In this document: positions 1-7,638 of the stretch, in pieces
How the letters are laid out: every line of letters starts with the position of its first letter
How positions within the stretch are numbered: position 1 is the first letter of the stretch
Assembly (NCBI GenBank): GCA_024399015.1
Contig: JAKSIC010000001.1
Location: 496,001-560,000 of the forward strand
Length of the DNA: 64,000 nucleotides
Reading direction: 5' to 3'
Origin: Fibrobacter sp.
GTDB taxonomy: Bacteria; Fibrobacterota; Fibrobacteria; Fibrobacterales; Fibrobacteraceae
The notes under the pieces: model-generated
The model's database searches: none
Told to the model about the DNA's origin: nothing
What the model saw: only the letters and a program-made list of their open reading frames with translations
Position numbers and translations under genes: made by a program

Positions 1-291
1 CGTGCCGCCTGTGTCGAGGCGTACAATGTCATGGTCGGCGCCGCAACATTCAAGGCTGCAGCCGGAAGCGAATCCTGCAAGGTATTCCTCGAAAGCATGG
101 ACGCGGCCGTTGTCGCCAAGAAGCAGCAGGTGAAAATCCGCCGAGAACGAAAGAACAACGAACAGGGAGAAAACGGAAAACCGGCGAACAATGCGACCGA
201 CAACGCGGCGGTCAATACCGAGAACGCGGCGGACAACGCTGCCCCCACCACGGACAATGCTTCCACGGTGGGTGTAGAAAATGCAGCATGA
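1..291 (+). CDS. C-terminal part of an unrecognised protein (5' end outside window)
   Basis: The reading frame is open from the first base, so the gene starts before the window. About 96 residues are visible. The first half is Ala-rich and probably helical, followed by a short basic stretch (KIRRERK). The last 45 residues are low-complexity, with repeated Asn-Ala-Ala units alternating with Asp, Glu and Thr. The helical part vaguely recalls the end of DUF6261-type proteins of the Bacteroidota, but this is a weak impression. No function is assigned. A strong hairpin terminator follows 38 bp after the stop. Confidence 0.6.
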   Translation, partial: RAACVEAYNVMVGAATFKAAAGSESCKVFLESMDAAVVAKKQQVKIRRERKNNEQGENGKPANNATDNAAVNTENAADNAAPTTDNASTVGVENAA

Positions 292-328
292 TCTACACTA
301 TACACATAAGGAAATAGGAGAAAATAAA

Positions 329-364
329 AGTCCCGGCATCGCAATGATGTCGGGATGTTTTTTA
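329..364 (+). terminator. Rho-independent terminator
   Basis: A 10-bp stem (TCCCGGCATC / GATGTCGGGA, one G-T pair) with a 5-nt loop is followed by a T-rich run. It closes the gene ending at 291. Confidence 0.75.
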
Positions 365-410
365 TGCCAGAAAGCCTTCTGGGGAGATAATTTTTGAAAA
401 TAGGGCTTTT

Positions 411-651
411 TTACGGGAAAAACCATTTTTTTAGATACCCATTTCCCGTAATTTATTAGGCTATTTGTAATAAATTGGTGGTTTGGGCTCATTTTTCCAT
501 CGCAGCCTGGCCTAAAAGTGGGCCAAGACAATGAAAATGACTATGAAAATGGGCTGACCGGGGCTGTTTTCCCTTTTCAATGAGGTTTTTGGCATAGTTT
601 GTCTGTAAAATTACGGGAAAAACTAGCCAAATCGAAGCCTTCTTCCCATAA
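411..651. repeat. Two 41-bp inverted-repeat elements, 200 bp apart
   Basis: Positions 411-451 and 611-651 both start TTACGGGAAAAAC and end with its near-complement (TTTCCCGTAA and TTCCCATAA). Both span exactly 41 bp and begin exactly 200 bp apart. They lie in the 426-bp gap between two convergent genes, so promoter operators are unlikely; hairpin RNAs, REP-like or MITE-like elements are possible. The rest of the gap (365-717) is AT-rich and holds no gene I can support. Confidence 0.55.
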
Positions 652-717
652 TTTTGGCACTTTTCCCAAAAAGATCTCCCGACGCGTTCCAAACCAGCGA
701 TTTTCTGGGCGCGTTTT

Positions 718-2283
718 CTAGGCAAGCGACTTGCCGATTTCGTTGGCCTGCTTTTCCAGGAACTCGTCGATGGAAGTGGCCACCACGTCGGAACCGAAGT
801 AGTTGATGTTGCGCTTGGCAAGTTCGTTGCAGGAGATAATCTGTGCCTGCTTGATCTTCAGAGCCTTGGGCAGGTGGGCAAAGAATTCCGTGTAGAACGG
901 GTGTTCCACATTGATGTAGATGGTGCACACATTGTTGACCGTTTCGGCATAGTGCATTTCACCGCTCTTTCCGCCCTTGTATTCGCAGAATCCGCCCAGC
1001 CACTTGTTCTTGCGTTCGCGGGTGGGGTTCGGGTTTGCCTGGGGGCCACGGTGTTCGTGCTCCTTCCTGGGCTCGTTGGACTTGTTGTTTTCGCCATGGC
1101 GGTTTGCAGAGAGCAGCAGGTTGCTGTTCTGCTTGACGGTGGCGTCGTCGTAGGCCTTGGTGGTTTCGGGATCGTCCGGCTTGCCCATTTCCATTTCCTT
1201 GGTGCCGCGGTGGGCAACAAGCTTAATGGTAGGGCCAAGTTCATTCACCAGCTTGTCGCGAAGTTCCTGGTCCACCAATTCCTTGTCGCGGTCGCTGAGC
1301 ATCTTGGTGAAGCTGGAACCGAACAGGTAGTCGCAAGTGCCATCCACAAAGATTTCGGCACGGAAGCCGTTCAAACGGTTATGCTTGTGTTCCTCGAGGC
1401 CAAGCCATACGCCCTGACCCACAAGGCGGTGCTGGCGGTAGATATAAAGGCCCTGGGTACGCTGGTTACGGGCGCGGGCACCGTTGCGGTTTTCGGTAAG
1501 GTCGTCGGGAATCCAGTAGCACTTATACTTGATGGTGTGACCGTCCACATCGATTACGCCATCGTTCAGGAGTTCGCATTCGCCCATGCTGTTGGGCATG
1601 GGGTCCACAGGCACAACTTCGGCACCATCCACCTTGATGGTCACATTCTTGGAGAAGATGTACTTGTTAAAGATAAGGCCAAGGTCCGCCTTGATGCGGC
1701 CACAGAAATTGTCGTGGTTCTTGTTGACCAGCTTGTCCAACTTGGAAATGCGCACAAGGGTTCCGCTGACGGTCTGCTGGCCATCCACGGTGTTGCCGGC
1801 GAACATGGAAAGGTCCACATAGTCCGGCAAGTTTGCGATATCGAATTCCTGGAAATCCACCTGGATTTCGCTGCCGGTTTCGATGGCGTCGGTCAGGTCA
1901 ATCGATGCATAGGAAACGGTATCGGAGTCGGCACGCTTGGTGAACACTTCGAACATGCGGCCAATGCTGAAAGATGCGGTCTTGAGGCCGGCACCATACA
2001 TACCGAGGCTGCGGACGCCGCTCTTGCCAGTCTGGGAGCCAAGGCACATGGCTTCTTCAAGGACATCGGGGGTCATGCCCACACCGTTATCGTAAATAGA
2101 AATGGTCTCGATTTCCGCCTTGCAGCCGGAAGGCGCCTGGAGAACCACGTTCACCATAGAGCTACCCACATCGGGTTCGATGGAGTTGTCGATGATGTCT
2201 GCGATGGCGGTGTTGTTGGTGTAGCCGCAGTTGCGGAGGCCGAGAACGACAAAGTTGTCTTTTACCTGGATATTCTTCTTCAT
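718..2283 (-). CDS. GHKL-type (HATPase) ATP-binding protein
   Basis: This 521-residue protein has the Bergerat ATP-binding fold near its N-terminus. The N-box is ADIIDNSIE (about residues 28-36), the G1-box is DNGVGM (about 65-70), and a glycine lid GMYGAGLKTAS follows near residue 95. The layout resembles the MORC/Hsp90/MutL side of the superfamily: an ATPase with an S5-like domain, and no histidine-kinase phosphoacceptor or receiver domain. The middle (about 385-430) is charged and Asn-rich, probably a linker. The C-terminal 80 residues form a separate, unrecognised domain. It is transcribed away from the unknown gene at 2589 across a repeat-rich gap. A DNA-maintenance, chaperone or defence role is possible, but none is shown. 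Confidence 0.75.
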   Translation of the reverse strand: MKKNIQVKDNFVVLGLRNCGYTNNTAIADIIDNSIEPDVGSSMVNVVLQAPSGCKAEIETISIYDNGVGMTPDVLEEAMCLGSQTGKSGVRSLGMYGAGLKTASFSIGRMFEVFTKRADSDTVSYASIDLTDAIETGSEIQVDFQEFDIANLPDYVDLSMFAGNTVDGQQTVSGTLVRISKLDKLVNKNHDNFCGRIKADLGLIFNKYIFSKNVTIKVDGAEVVPVDPMPNSMGECELLNDGVIDVDGHTIKYKCYWIPDDLTENRNGARARNQRTQGLYIYRQHRLVGQGVWLGLEEHKHNRLNGFRAEIFVDGTCDYLFGSSFTKMLSDRDKELVDQELRDKLVNELGPTIKLVAHRGTKEMEMGKPDDPETTKAYDDATVKQNSNLLLSANRHGENNKSNEPRKEHEHRGPQANPNPTRERKNKWLGGFCEYKGGKSGEMHYAETVNNVCTIYINVEHPFYTEFFAHLPKALKIKQAQIISCNELAKRNINYFGSDVVATSIDEFLEKQANEIGKSLA

Positions 2284-2421
2284 ATAATAACGCGTCGCTA
2301 CTTGATAAACATTGGGCTATCCAAAAGGCGTTACGACGTCTTGATGGTTCCTTTCGAAGAGCTGTAATGCCTATCAGCTTCTGCAAAGGATTTGTCAGAA
2401 AAATTTTCAACTTTTTTTCGC

Positions 2422-2513
2422 GGCCTTCACTTTTCGCGACCTTCATTTTTTCGCCGACTCCATTTTTCAGGGCCTTCACTTTTCGCGACCTTCATTTTTC
2501 AGGGCCTTCACTT
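2422..2513. repeat. Intergenic direct repeats between divergent genes
   Basis: A 29-bp unit beginning GGCCTTCACTTTTCGCG occurs perfectly at 2422-2450 and 2471-2499, and its first 11 bp recur at 2503-2513. The spacing (49 and 32 bp) is not constant. The repeats fill much of the 305-bp gap between the ATPase gene (minus) and the unknown gene (plus). No gene is supported in the gap. Confidence 0.7.
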
Positions 2514-2557
2514 ATATAAATGAAACCTACAGTTAAATATCTCTGACAATTTCGCCT

Positions 2558-2576
2558 CTACTATATGATATAGTAG
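2558..2576. promoter_or_regulatory. 19-bp perfect palindrome just upstream of the gene at 2589
   Basis: CTACTATAT-G-ATATAGTAG reads identically on both strands around a central G. Its right edge is 12 bp before the start codon at 2589, so it overlaps the probable promoter. This suggests an operator for a dimeric repressor or activator; the protein that binds is not identifiable. Confidence 0.5.
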
Positions 2577-2588
2577 TCGAGGTATATT

Positions 2589-3860
2589 ATGAGAGTATTC
2601 AGTATCAAGGCGACCATCCAGGTCGATTCCCTGGAAGAGGTGGATCAGATGGGCTGGCCCATTATCAATTGCAAAGTCACCCCCTTCAGCAACTGCTTCG
2701 ATTTCTGGGCAAGCAGCGCAAGCGACAAGGAGCGGGAACAGTTCCACCAGTTCCTGGACGGCGAAGCCATTGTCTGCGAACACAACTCCATCGACGTGCT
2801 GGTACCGCGCGCCACCTACGACCCACAGGGCATCTCCATGGACGAGTTGCTACAGAAACGCCCCCAGTTCTTTTTCGACGCAAGGCTTGCCGACTACAAG
2901 GTGGACGTAAGCAACCTCCCCGGCACAGTCAAGGTGAAGAAGGTCACCTTAAATTACCCTAGGGACAAGGTCCCTTTCAAAAAGTACACCATTTCCTTTA
3001 GCACCTGCCTGCAATTCAATCCCAAGATTCCGGACCTTGCCCCGGAGGAAATCGAAAGGCACTTCCATTTCAACAGAGGGCCGGACGACTACAGCGTATC
3101 GCGCCTGCAGGCCCTCAAGGCGTATGTGCAGGCCCCGGACAAATACGCCGTCAGCGAAAGGTCGGGATTCATGGCCCCGAAGCCCCGCTCCTGCAAAGAT
3201 ATGGAAAGGTTCTTTGAAAGCGACATTGAGCAGAGTTTCTCCCCCGACATGTATTCCATCTGCCGCATGGCGGCAGACTTCGCCGAAAGCGCCGAGGACC
3301 GTGAGATTTTTTCCGGCCTCAGAAGCATGAGCTTCACCGCCGGCACGCCCAACAAGGTCCAATACCGCGCCGAAATCGGAAACAGCCTGCAGGACGACCA
3401 CTACGAAATTACCGTACTCATTCCCAACACCGACTCGGTCTACGAGCACCTTGTATATGATATACGAAAGGGTACCGCCGCCTGCGAAGAATACCTAAGA
3501 GAATGGGAGGCGCTGGGTTTTATCGAGGAGCTTTCCCTGGAGCAGGGCCTGTTCAGCGTTTCGGTCAAGAAACGGAGCGCCGAACTTGACGAGCCCTACA
3601 AGGACTGGTTTCTGCAGACATCGCCTGCGGAACTTGCAAGGCAGGTGGTTTTCTACCTGCGAAGTGTATTCCGCTTCGCAAACGCCGTGGCAAACTTCAT
3701 CGACACCCTCATAACACGAAGCGACTACGGCTGCAGCGAGGATGACTTGCGGATTGGCCTGGCCAGGCGAATCGTTGAACTGGTGAAGATCTCTCCCGCC
3801 GACTACGCGGACTATTATATGGCACCCGTACGGACCCTGGCCCACTATTACATTGCATAA
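2589..3860 (+). CDS. Conserved-looking protein of unknown function, 423 aa
   Basis: I do not recognise this protein. It has no signal peptide, membrane segment or nucleotide-binding motif that I can see, and is probably cytoplasmic. Composition is ordinary and acidic, with aromatic-rich ends, consistent with a folded multi-domain protein rather than a spurious frame. The ATG at 2589 directly follows TATATT, with no Shine-Dalgarno sequence, and sits 12 bp after a 19-bp palindrome, so transcription may start at or near the start codon. A hairpin terminator follows the stop at 3878-3902, so it is probably monocistronic. The divergent neighbour is a GHKL ATPase; a functional link is possible but unproven. 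Confidence 0.7.
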   Translation: MRVFSIKATIQVDSLEEVDQMGWPIINCKVTPFSNCFDFWASSASDKEREQFHQFLDGEAIVCEHNSIDVLVPRATYDPQGISMDELLQKRPQFFFDARLADYKVDVSNLPGTVKVKKVTLNYPRDKVPFKKYTISFSTCLQFNPKIPDLAPEEIERHFHFNRGPDDYSVSRLQALKAYVQAPDKYAVSERSGFMAPKPRSCKDMERFFESDIEQSFSPDMYSICRMAADFAESAEDREIFSGLRSMSFTAGTPNKVQYRAEIGNSLQDDHYEITVLIPNTDSVYEHLVYDIRKGTAACEEYLREWEALGFIEELSLEQGLFSVSVKKRSAELDEPYKDWFLQTSPAELARQVVFYLRSVFRFANAVANFIDTLITRSDYGCSEDDLRIGLARRIVELVKISPADYADYYMAPVRTLAHYYIA

Positions 3861-3877
3861 AAAAAAGTTACCTCCAG

Positions 3878-3902
3878 AAAAGCCCCAAGTGAAGGGGCTT
3901 TT
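3878..3902 (+). terminator. Rho-independent terminator
   Basis: A 9-bp stem (AAAAGCCCC / GGGGCTTTT) with a 7-nt loop lies 18 bp after the stop at 3860. The next gene starts only 17 bp downstream. Confidence 0.75.
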
Positions 3903-3918
3903 ATGTATATTTTGCCCT

Positions 3919-4476
3919 ATGCTGAATTTCAAGAAGTTTATCTGTACTTTGTCTGTCGCCGCGGCCATGTTCACAAGCCTTGTCGCAGTCACGACCGCAC
4001 ACGCCGAAGAATACACCTATTACCACACCCCGGCCGAGGCCAAGGCCTATGTGGACAACTTCCTGAAAACCTCCCCCAAGGATGCGTTCGTGCCCATGTG
4101 CGCCGAGAAGGGCGCCGAATACGTGGGTGCCGCACAGGCCAAGAAAACCTGCGGCTGCGCCTACGACCGCCTGCTGGATGATATCCCCCGCTTCACCGAA
4201 ATGGTAAGGCTCATCGAGGACCTGGACAACCCCGAATGGCTGGGCTACGAGTTCTTTATCGAATGCGCCCCGGAACAGTTCAACGCCGAAATGGAAAAAG
4301 CCCTGACCAAGGCCTGTATCGAAAAGGGCTTGCCCCAGAAGGTATGCCCCTGCATCGCGAAGTCCGTGGTAAGGGATTACTCCCCCAGGGACTTCCTGGA
4401 AATCGCCGTGTATGACCGCGCGGGCCTTACGGGCATGCTGGCCGCATACTCCGCAAGATGCATGATCTTTAACTAG
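3919..4476 (+). CDS. Small exported cysteine-rich protein of unknown function
   Basis: The chosen ATG at 3919 gives a clear signal peptide: basic MLNFKK, a hydrophobic core and a likely cut after AHA (about residue 29). An upstream in-frame extension to 3853 would run through the preceding terminator and is rejected. The mature protein of about 155 residues has eight cysteines, including CGC and CPC pairs (TCGCAYD, VCPCIAK), suggesting disulfides or a metal site in the periplasm. The spacing hints at two related halves, each ending in a Cys-x-Cys motif. I know no family for it. It ends 30 bp before the convergent addA gene. Confidence 0.65.
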   Translation: MLNFKKFICTLSVAAAMFTSLVAVTTAHAEEYTYYHTPAEAKAYVDNFLKTSPKDAFVPMCAEKGAEYVGAAQAKKTCGCAYDRLLDDIPRFTEMVRLIEDLDNPEWLGYEFFIECAPEQFNAEMEKALTKACIEKGLPQKVCPCIAKSVVRDYSPRDFLEIAVYDRAGLTGMLAAYSARCMIFN

Positions 4477-4506
4477 GCTGCAAACCTGTTTCGGCTTTTA
4501 CGCAGA

Positions 4507-7500
4507 CTACTTCTCGATTTTCACGACACGCCCTGTAATGGGCATATAGATCAAACGGTCCAGTACCGATTCGCCATGGGCGGCAAGCACCTGCTCGTAG
4601 CAATCGAACTGGCCTTTATATTTTCCCAGGTAATGTTCTGCATTTGAATCCAGGCAAGTCTTGTCGGAACCGATGAACAGGTTCTTGAAATCTACCAGGA
4701 TAGATCCGTTTGCAGTTTGCCATACAAAGTCCATGCTACCCTTTACAATCTGGCCATTATGCAGATGATGGAAGGGCAGTTCGTGATAAACCTTCACAGA
4801 AACACCAAAGTTTTCGGTGAGGTACTTCGTAAAGCGATTCCAGGAACCGACGATTCGATCGGGCGCACTATCCAGGGGCAGGTATTTTTCTACTCCATGG
4901 GACAAGATCATATTCTTTGCAAAGGAAACCTTGTCTGCTTGCAAATCAAGGGATGCAAAAATATTATGGATGCAAGTTCCGACCACATTCATGTCTTCGG
5001 GAGCGAGATTTCCCCATTCCACAGGAATGCGGTCTTCTGCTGCGGCAGCATCCAAGGCAACGCTCACATTGCCCACAACGGTTCCGTAAGTGGAACTCGG
5101 CAGAACATCGCGATTCTCGTAAGAGGCTCCGCTATTCTTGGCGAGCTTGGGCAGAAATTCCGGCTTACGTGCGAAATGGTAGCCCTCCGCATCTTCCGCA
5201 GACGCACTGAAGAAGGACATTTCCTTAATTACAGAATCTGCGTTTTGGACACCCACAGAAGTCAAGCGACTAAAGGCTCCTTCTTCACCGCATTTTTCAA
5301 GGCACAAGCGGTCTGCAGCGCGGGTGATTGCCACATACATGATTCGAAGATCTTCGCTAGCCTGGGCGTTGACATAGGAATCGTATTCCGGGTCCGCCAT
5401 GATATTCCTGCTGACAGAATCCGCAACGGAGGCGGTGTATGCTTCAAAGGGCTGAGGCATCACACGGATATAGGCGGAGTCGCTCATGTTGGCCACGGAG
5501 AATCCCGGTTCCTTGCGAAGCTGAACACCCATATAGTTCCTCTTCATAATGATAGTATCATTACAAGAGCCATCCAGGGAGACCAGGGCAACAGTCTTCC
5601 ACTGAAGTCCTTTCGATTTGTGGATCGTATAGAAATTAACCCCGTGGACATCTCCACCAATTGTCAGATTGGAATCGGCAATCCATTCAATAAACCCATA
5701 AATGGTTGCTGGTATAGACATACTCAGGCACTTGCTTTCATAGGCAACGCCCGCATCAATAATGGTATGGAAAACGATGCCGGAGTCACCTTCCATATGG
5801 GCGGTCACCTTGCAAAGGTCCAACTCCACAACGAGGGTTTCCACAACGGCACGCACCGACTGGTGTTCCAGAGACTTGGCTATGGAATCCAACGCCTTGA
5901 GCAAGGGAATGTCAGACAGATAGTTCTTCCAGGGTTCTCCAGCAGCACGGTTACGATTGTAGTCATCCACAATCAACTTTTCATCAATCAACTTACCTGC
6001 ATTATAGCCGGAGGCGGACAAGTAGGCGACCGTTGCTCGAGCCAAGGCATCGCTGGGATTTGCCACCACAGAAAGCAAGGACTTCAACAGGGCCCACTGC
6101 TGGCTTCCGGAAACATTGCCGATACCCCAGTTGACAGGAACGCCATAAGACGCAAGTATGTTGGCAATGCCATCCAGGTCATCGTTGTTTCTGGCAAGAA
6201 CGGCAATGTCGCTCAAATGCTCGGGATCAGCTTCGACTTCACGAATCAACTGGGAAGCAATCTGGCCATAGCGAACCTGTTTGTTGCCACCAGTGCCCCA
6301 ACATTCAAGGCTGACCGCGCCTTCGATATCCGGGCGGTAGGGTTTAAGGCAAACTTGGTTGGCGCTTATGCCCTCTGCAGCAAAGGGTTGCTCAAAAAGC
6401 TTGTTGGAAAATTCAACCAGGCTCTTAACAGAACGATAGCTTGTATCCAGGGGCTTGAGGTCCTTGATATCGCTGACAACGGATTTCACCAGTTCCGTAT
6501 CCGCTCCGCGGAACCCGTAAATAGCTTGTTTGTTGTCGCCCACCCAAATGCATTTCTTCACGATCTCGGAAAGGCGTGTAAAGATCGCCACCTGCATCGG
6601 GGAACTGTCCTGGAACTCATCCACAAAGAGGTAGTCGTACTCTGCACGAATATCATCTACCACTTCGTCTATTTTCAGCAAGTCCACCATCAACTTTTCC
6701 ATATCGTTGAAGTCGACCAGGTGCTTTTGACGCTTGTACTCCGCAAATTCATTCTGCCAGCGGCTCAAAATGTCGAAAAGTGCATTCACATAGGCAACAA
6801 ACAATTCCTGGACTTCCCTGCTCTGCCATTCATCGGCAAGCGAATTGCCAAAGGCGATAATGTCCGGGGTCGTAAAAGTCTTGGGTAGCTTTACAACCAC
6901 TTCCTTCATCTTGGCATATTCTTTCAGTCTCAGGGATTTACCCGAAGACAGCATCTTGATTGCAGCCTGGAGAGTATCAACACGATCCTTACCCGTCTTG
7001 GTCGAAGACTTGGGAAGAATTGTATCCAAAGTCATATTCAAGTTCTTTAACAGATAATCACGGTCCGAATTTAAGGAGCAGTTACCCGTAAAGATTTTCT
7101 TTATGGCCTCAATGGACTTTGCACGGCTCTTGGTAAAGTCTGTAATGCCGTAGTTGGTTGCATGACCTATGGCCTGCTTAAGGGGAGACTTCCAGAATTC
7201 GTAATCGTAGCTCTTGAATTTATTCTTCAGTTCAAAAAAACGGGTAAACTCCCTAAACAAAGCCTTTTCTGCATCTGTTGCTATGGAGGCCAAGGATTGT
7301 GTTACATAAAAGTCCTTGTTCTCTTCGGACATTACCTGAAAATCAGGACTTACGCCCAGGTGATACCAGAACTTGTGAATAAAGGATTCAGCAACGCTAT
7401 GCACCGTACCGATTCGGGCGGAATCAAGGCGGGCGGCAGCATCGAACATTCCCTTTTCATAAAGAACCGCCTTGGCCTTTTCCTTGAACTCGGCGGCAGC

Positions 7501-7638
7501 AACCTTTGTGAATGTGGTAAGAATAACCTTTTCAGGTTCCAAGGAACCGTTGGCAATCAGATTAGCCAATTCATGGGTCAAGGTATGGGTTTTTCCACTA
7601 CCTGCGCTTGCGCTATAATACGTCACATTATCAAGCAT
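4507..7638 (-). CDS. addA: AddA/RecB-like UvrD-family helicase-nuclease
   Basis: This 1043-residue superfamily 1A helicase has Walker A ASAGSGKT (residues 10-17), motif II VDEFQDSS (about 340), motif V TIHKSKGLQW (about 700) and motif VI YVAITRAADRL (about 800). The C-terminus carries a PD-(D/E)xK nuclease signature (MDFVW ... ILVDFKNL, about 970-990) followed by a Gln/Tyr motif. With its partner it would process double-strand ends for RecA loading. The ATG at 7638 overlaps the stop of the upstream nuclease gene by 8 nt and has a GAGGAAGAAG Shine-Dalgarno; a GTG four codons earlier is possible but lacks that spacing. Tight coupling supports a two-subunit AddAB-type enzyme. Confidence 0.85.
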   Translation of the reverse strand: MLDNVTYYSASAGSGKTHTLTHELANLIANGSLEPEKVILTTFTKVAAAEFKEKAKAVLYEKGMFDAAARLDSARIGTVHSVAESFIHKFWYHLGVSPDFQVMSEENKDFYVTQSLASIATDAEKALFREFTRFFELKNKFKSYDYEFWKSPLKQAIGHATNYGITDFTKSRAKSIEAIKKIFTGNCSLNSDRDYLLKNLNMTLDTILPKSSTKTGKDRVDTLQAAIKMLSSGKSLRLKEYAKMKEVVVKLPKTFTTPDIIAFGNSLADEWQSREVQELFVAYVNALFDILSRWQNEFAEYKRQKHLVDFNDMEKLMVDLLKIDEVVDDIRAEYDYLFVDEFQDSSPMQVAIFTRLSEIVKKCIWVGDNKQAIYGFRGADTELVKSVVSDIKDLKPLDTSYRSVKSLVEFSNKLFEQPFAAEGISANQVCLKPYRPDIEGAVSLECWGTGGNKQVRYGQIASQLIREVEADPEHLSDIAVLARNNDDLDGIANILASYGVPVNWGIGNVSGSQQWALLKSLLSVVANPSDALARATVAYLSASGYNAGKLIDEKLIVDDYNRNRAAGEPWKNYLSDIPLLKALDSIAKSLEHQSVRAVVETLVVELDLCKVTAHMEGDSGIVFHTIIDAGVAYESKCLSMSIPATIYGFIEWIADSNLTIGGDVHGVNFYTIHKSKGLQWKTVALVSLDGSCNDTIIMKRNYMGVQLRKEPGFSVANMSDSAYIRVMPQPFEAYTASVADSVSRNIMADPEYDSYVNAQASEDLRIMYVAITRAADRLCLEKCGEEGAFSRLTSVGVQNADSVIKEMSFFSASAEDAEGYHFARKPEFLPKLAKNSGASYENRDVLPSSTYGTVVGNVSVALDAAAAEDRIPVEWGNLAPEDMNVVGTCIHNIFASLDLQADKVSFAKNMILSHGVEKYLPLDSAPDRIVGSWNRFTKYLTENFGVSVKVYHELPFHHLHNGQIVKGSMDFVWQTANGSILVDFKNLFIGSDKTCLDSNAEHYLGKYKGQFDCYEQVLAAHGESVLDRLIYMPITGRVVKIEK

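Noticed and set aside
718-2283. The GHKL ATPase as a histidine kinase
   Set aside because: There is no phosphoacceptor His domain, membrane sensor or partner response regulator; the layout is MORC/Hsp90-like.
2284-2479. A Lys-rich short minus-strand frame over the tandem repeats
   Set aside because: It arises from the repeat sequence itself and runs out of frame into the ATPase gene.
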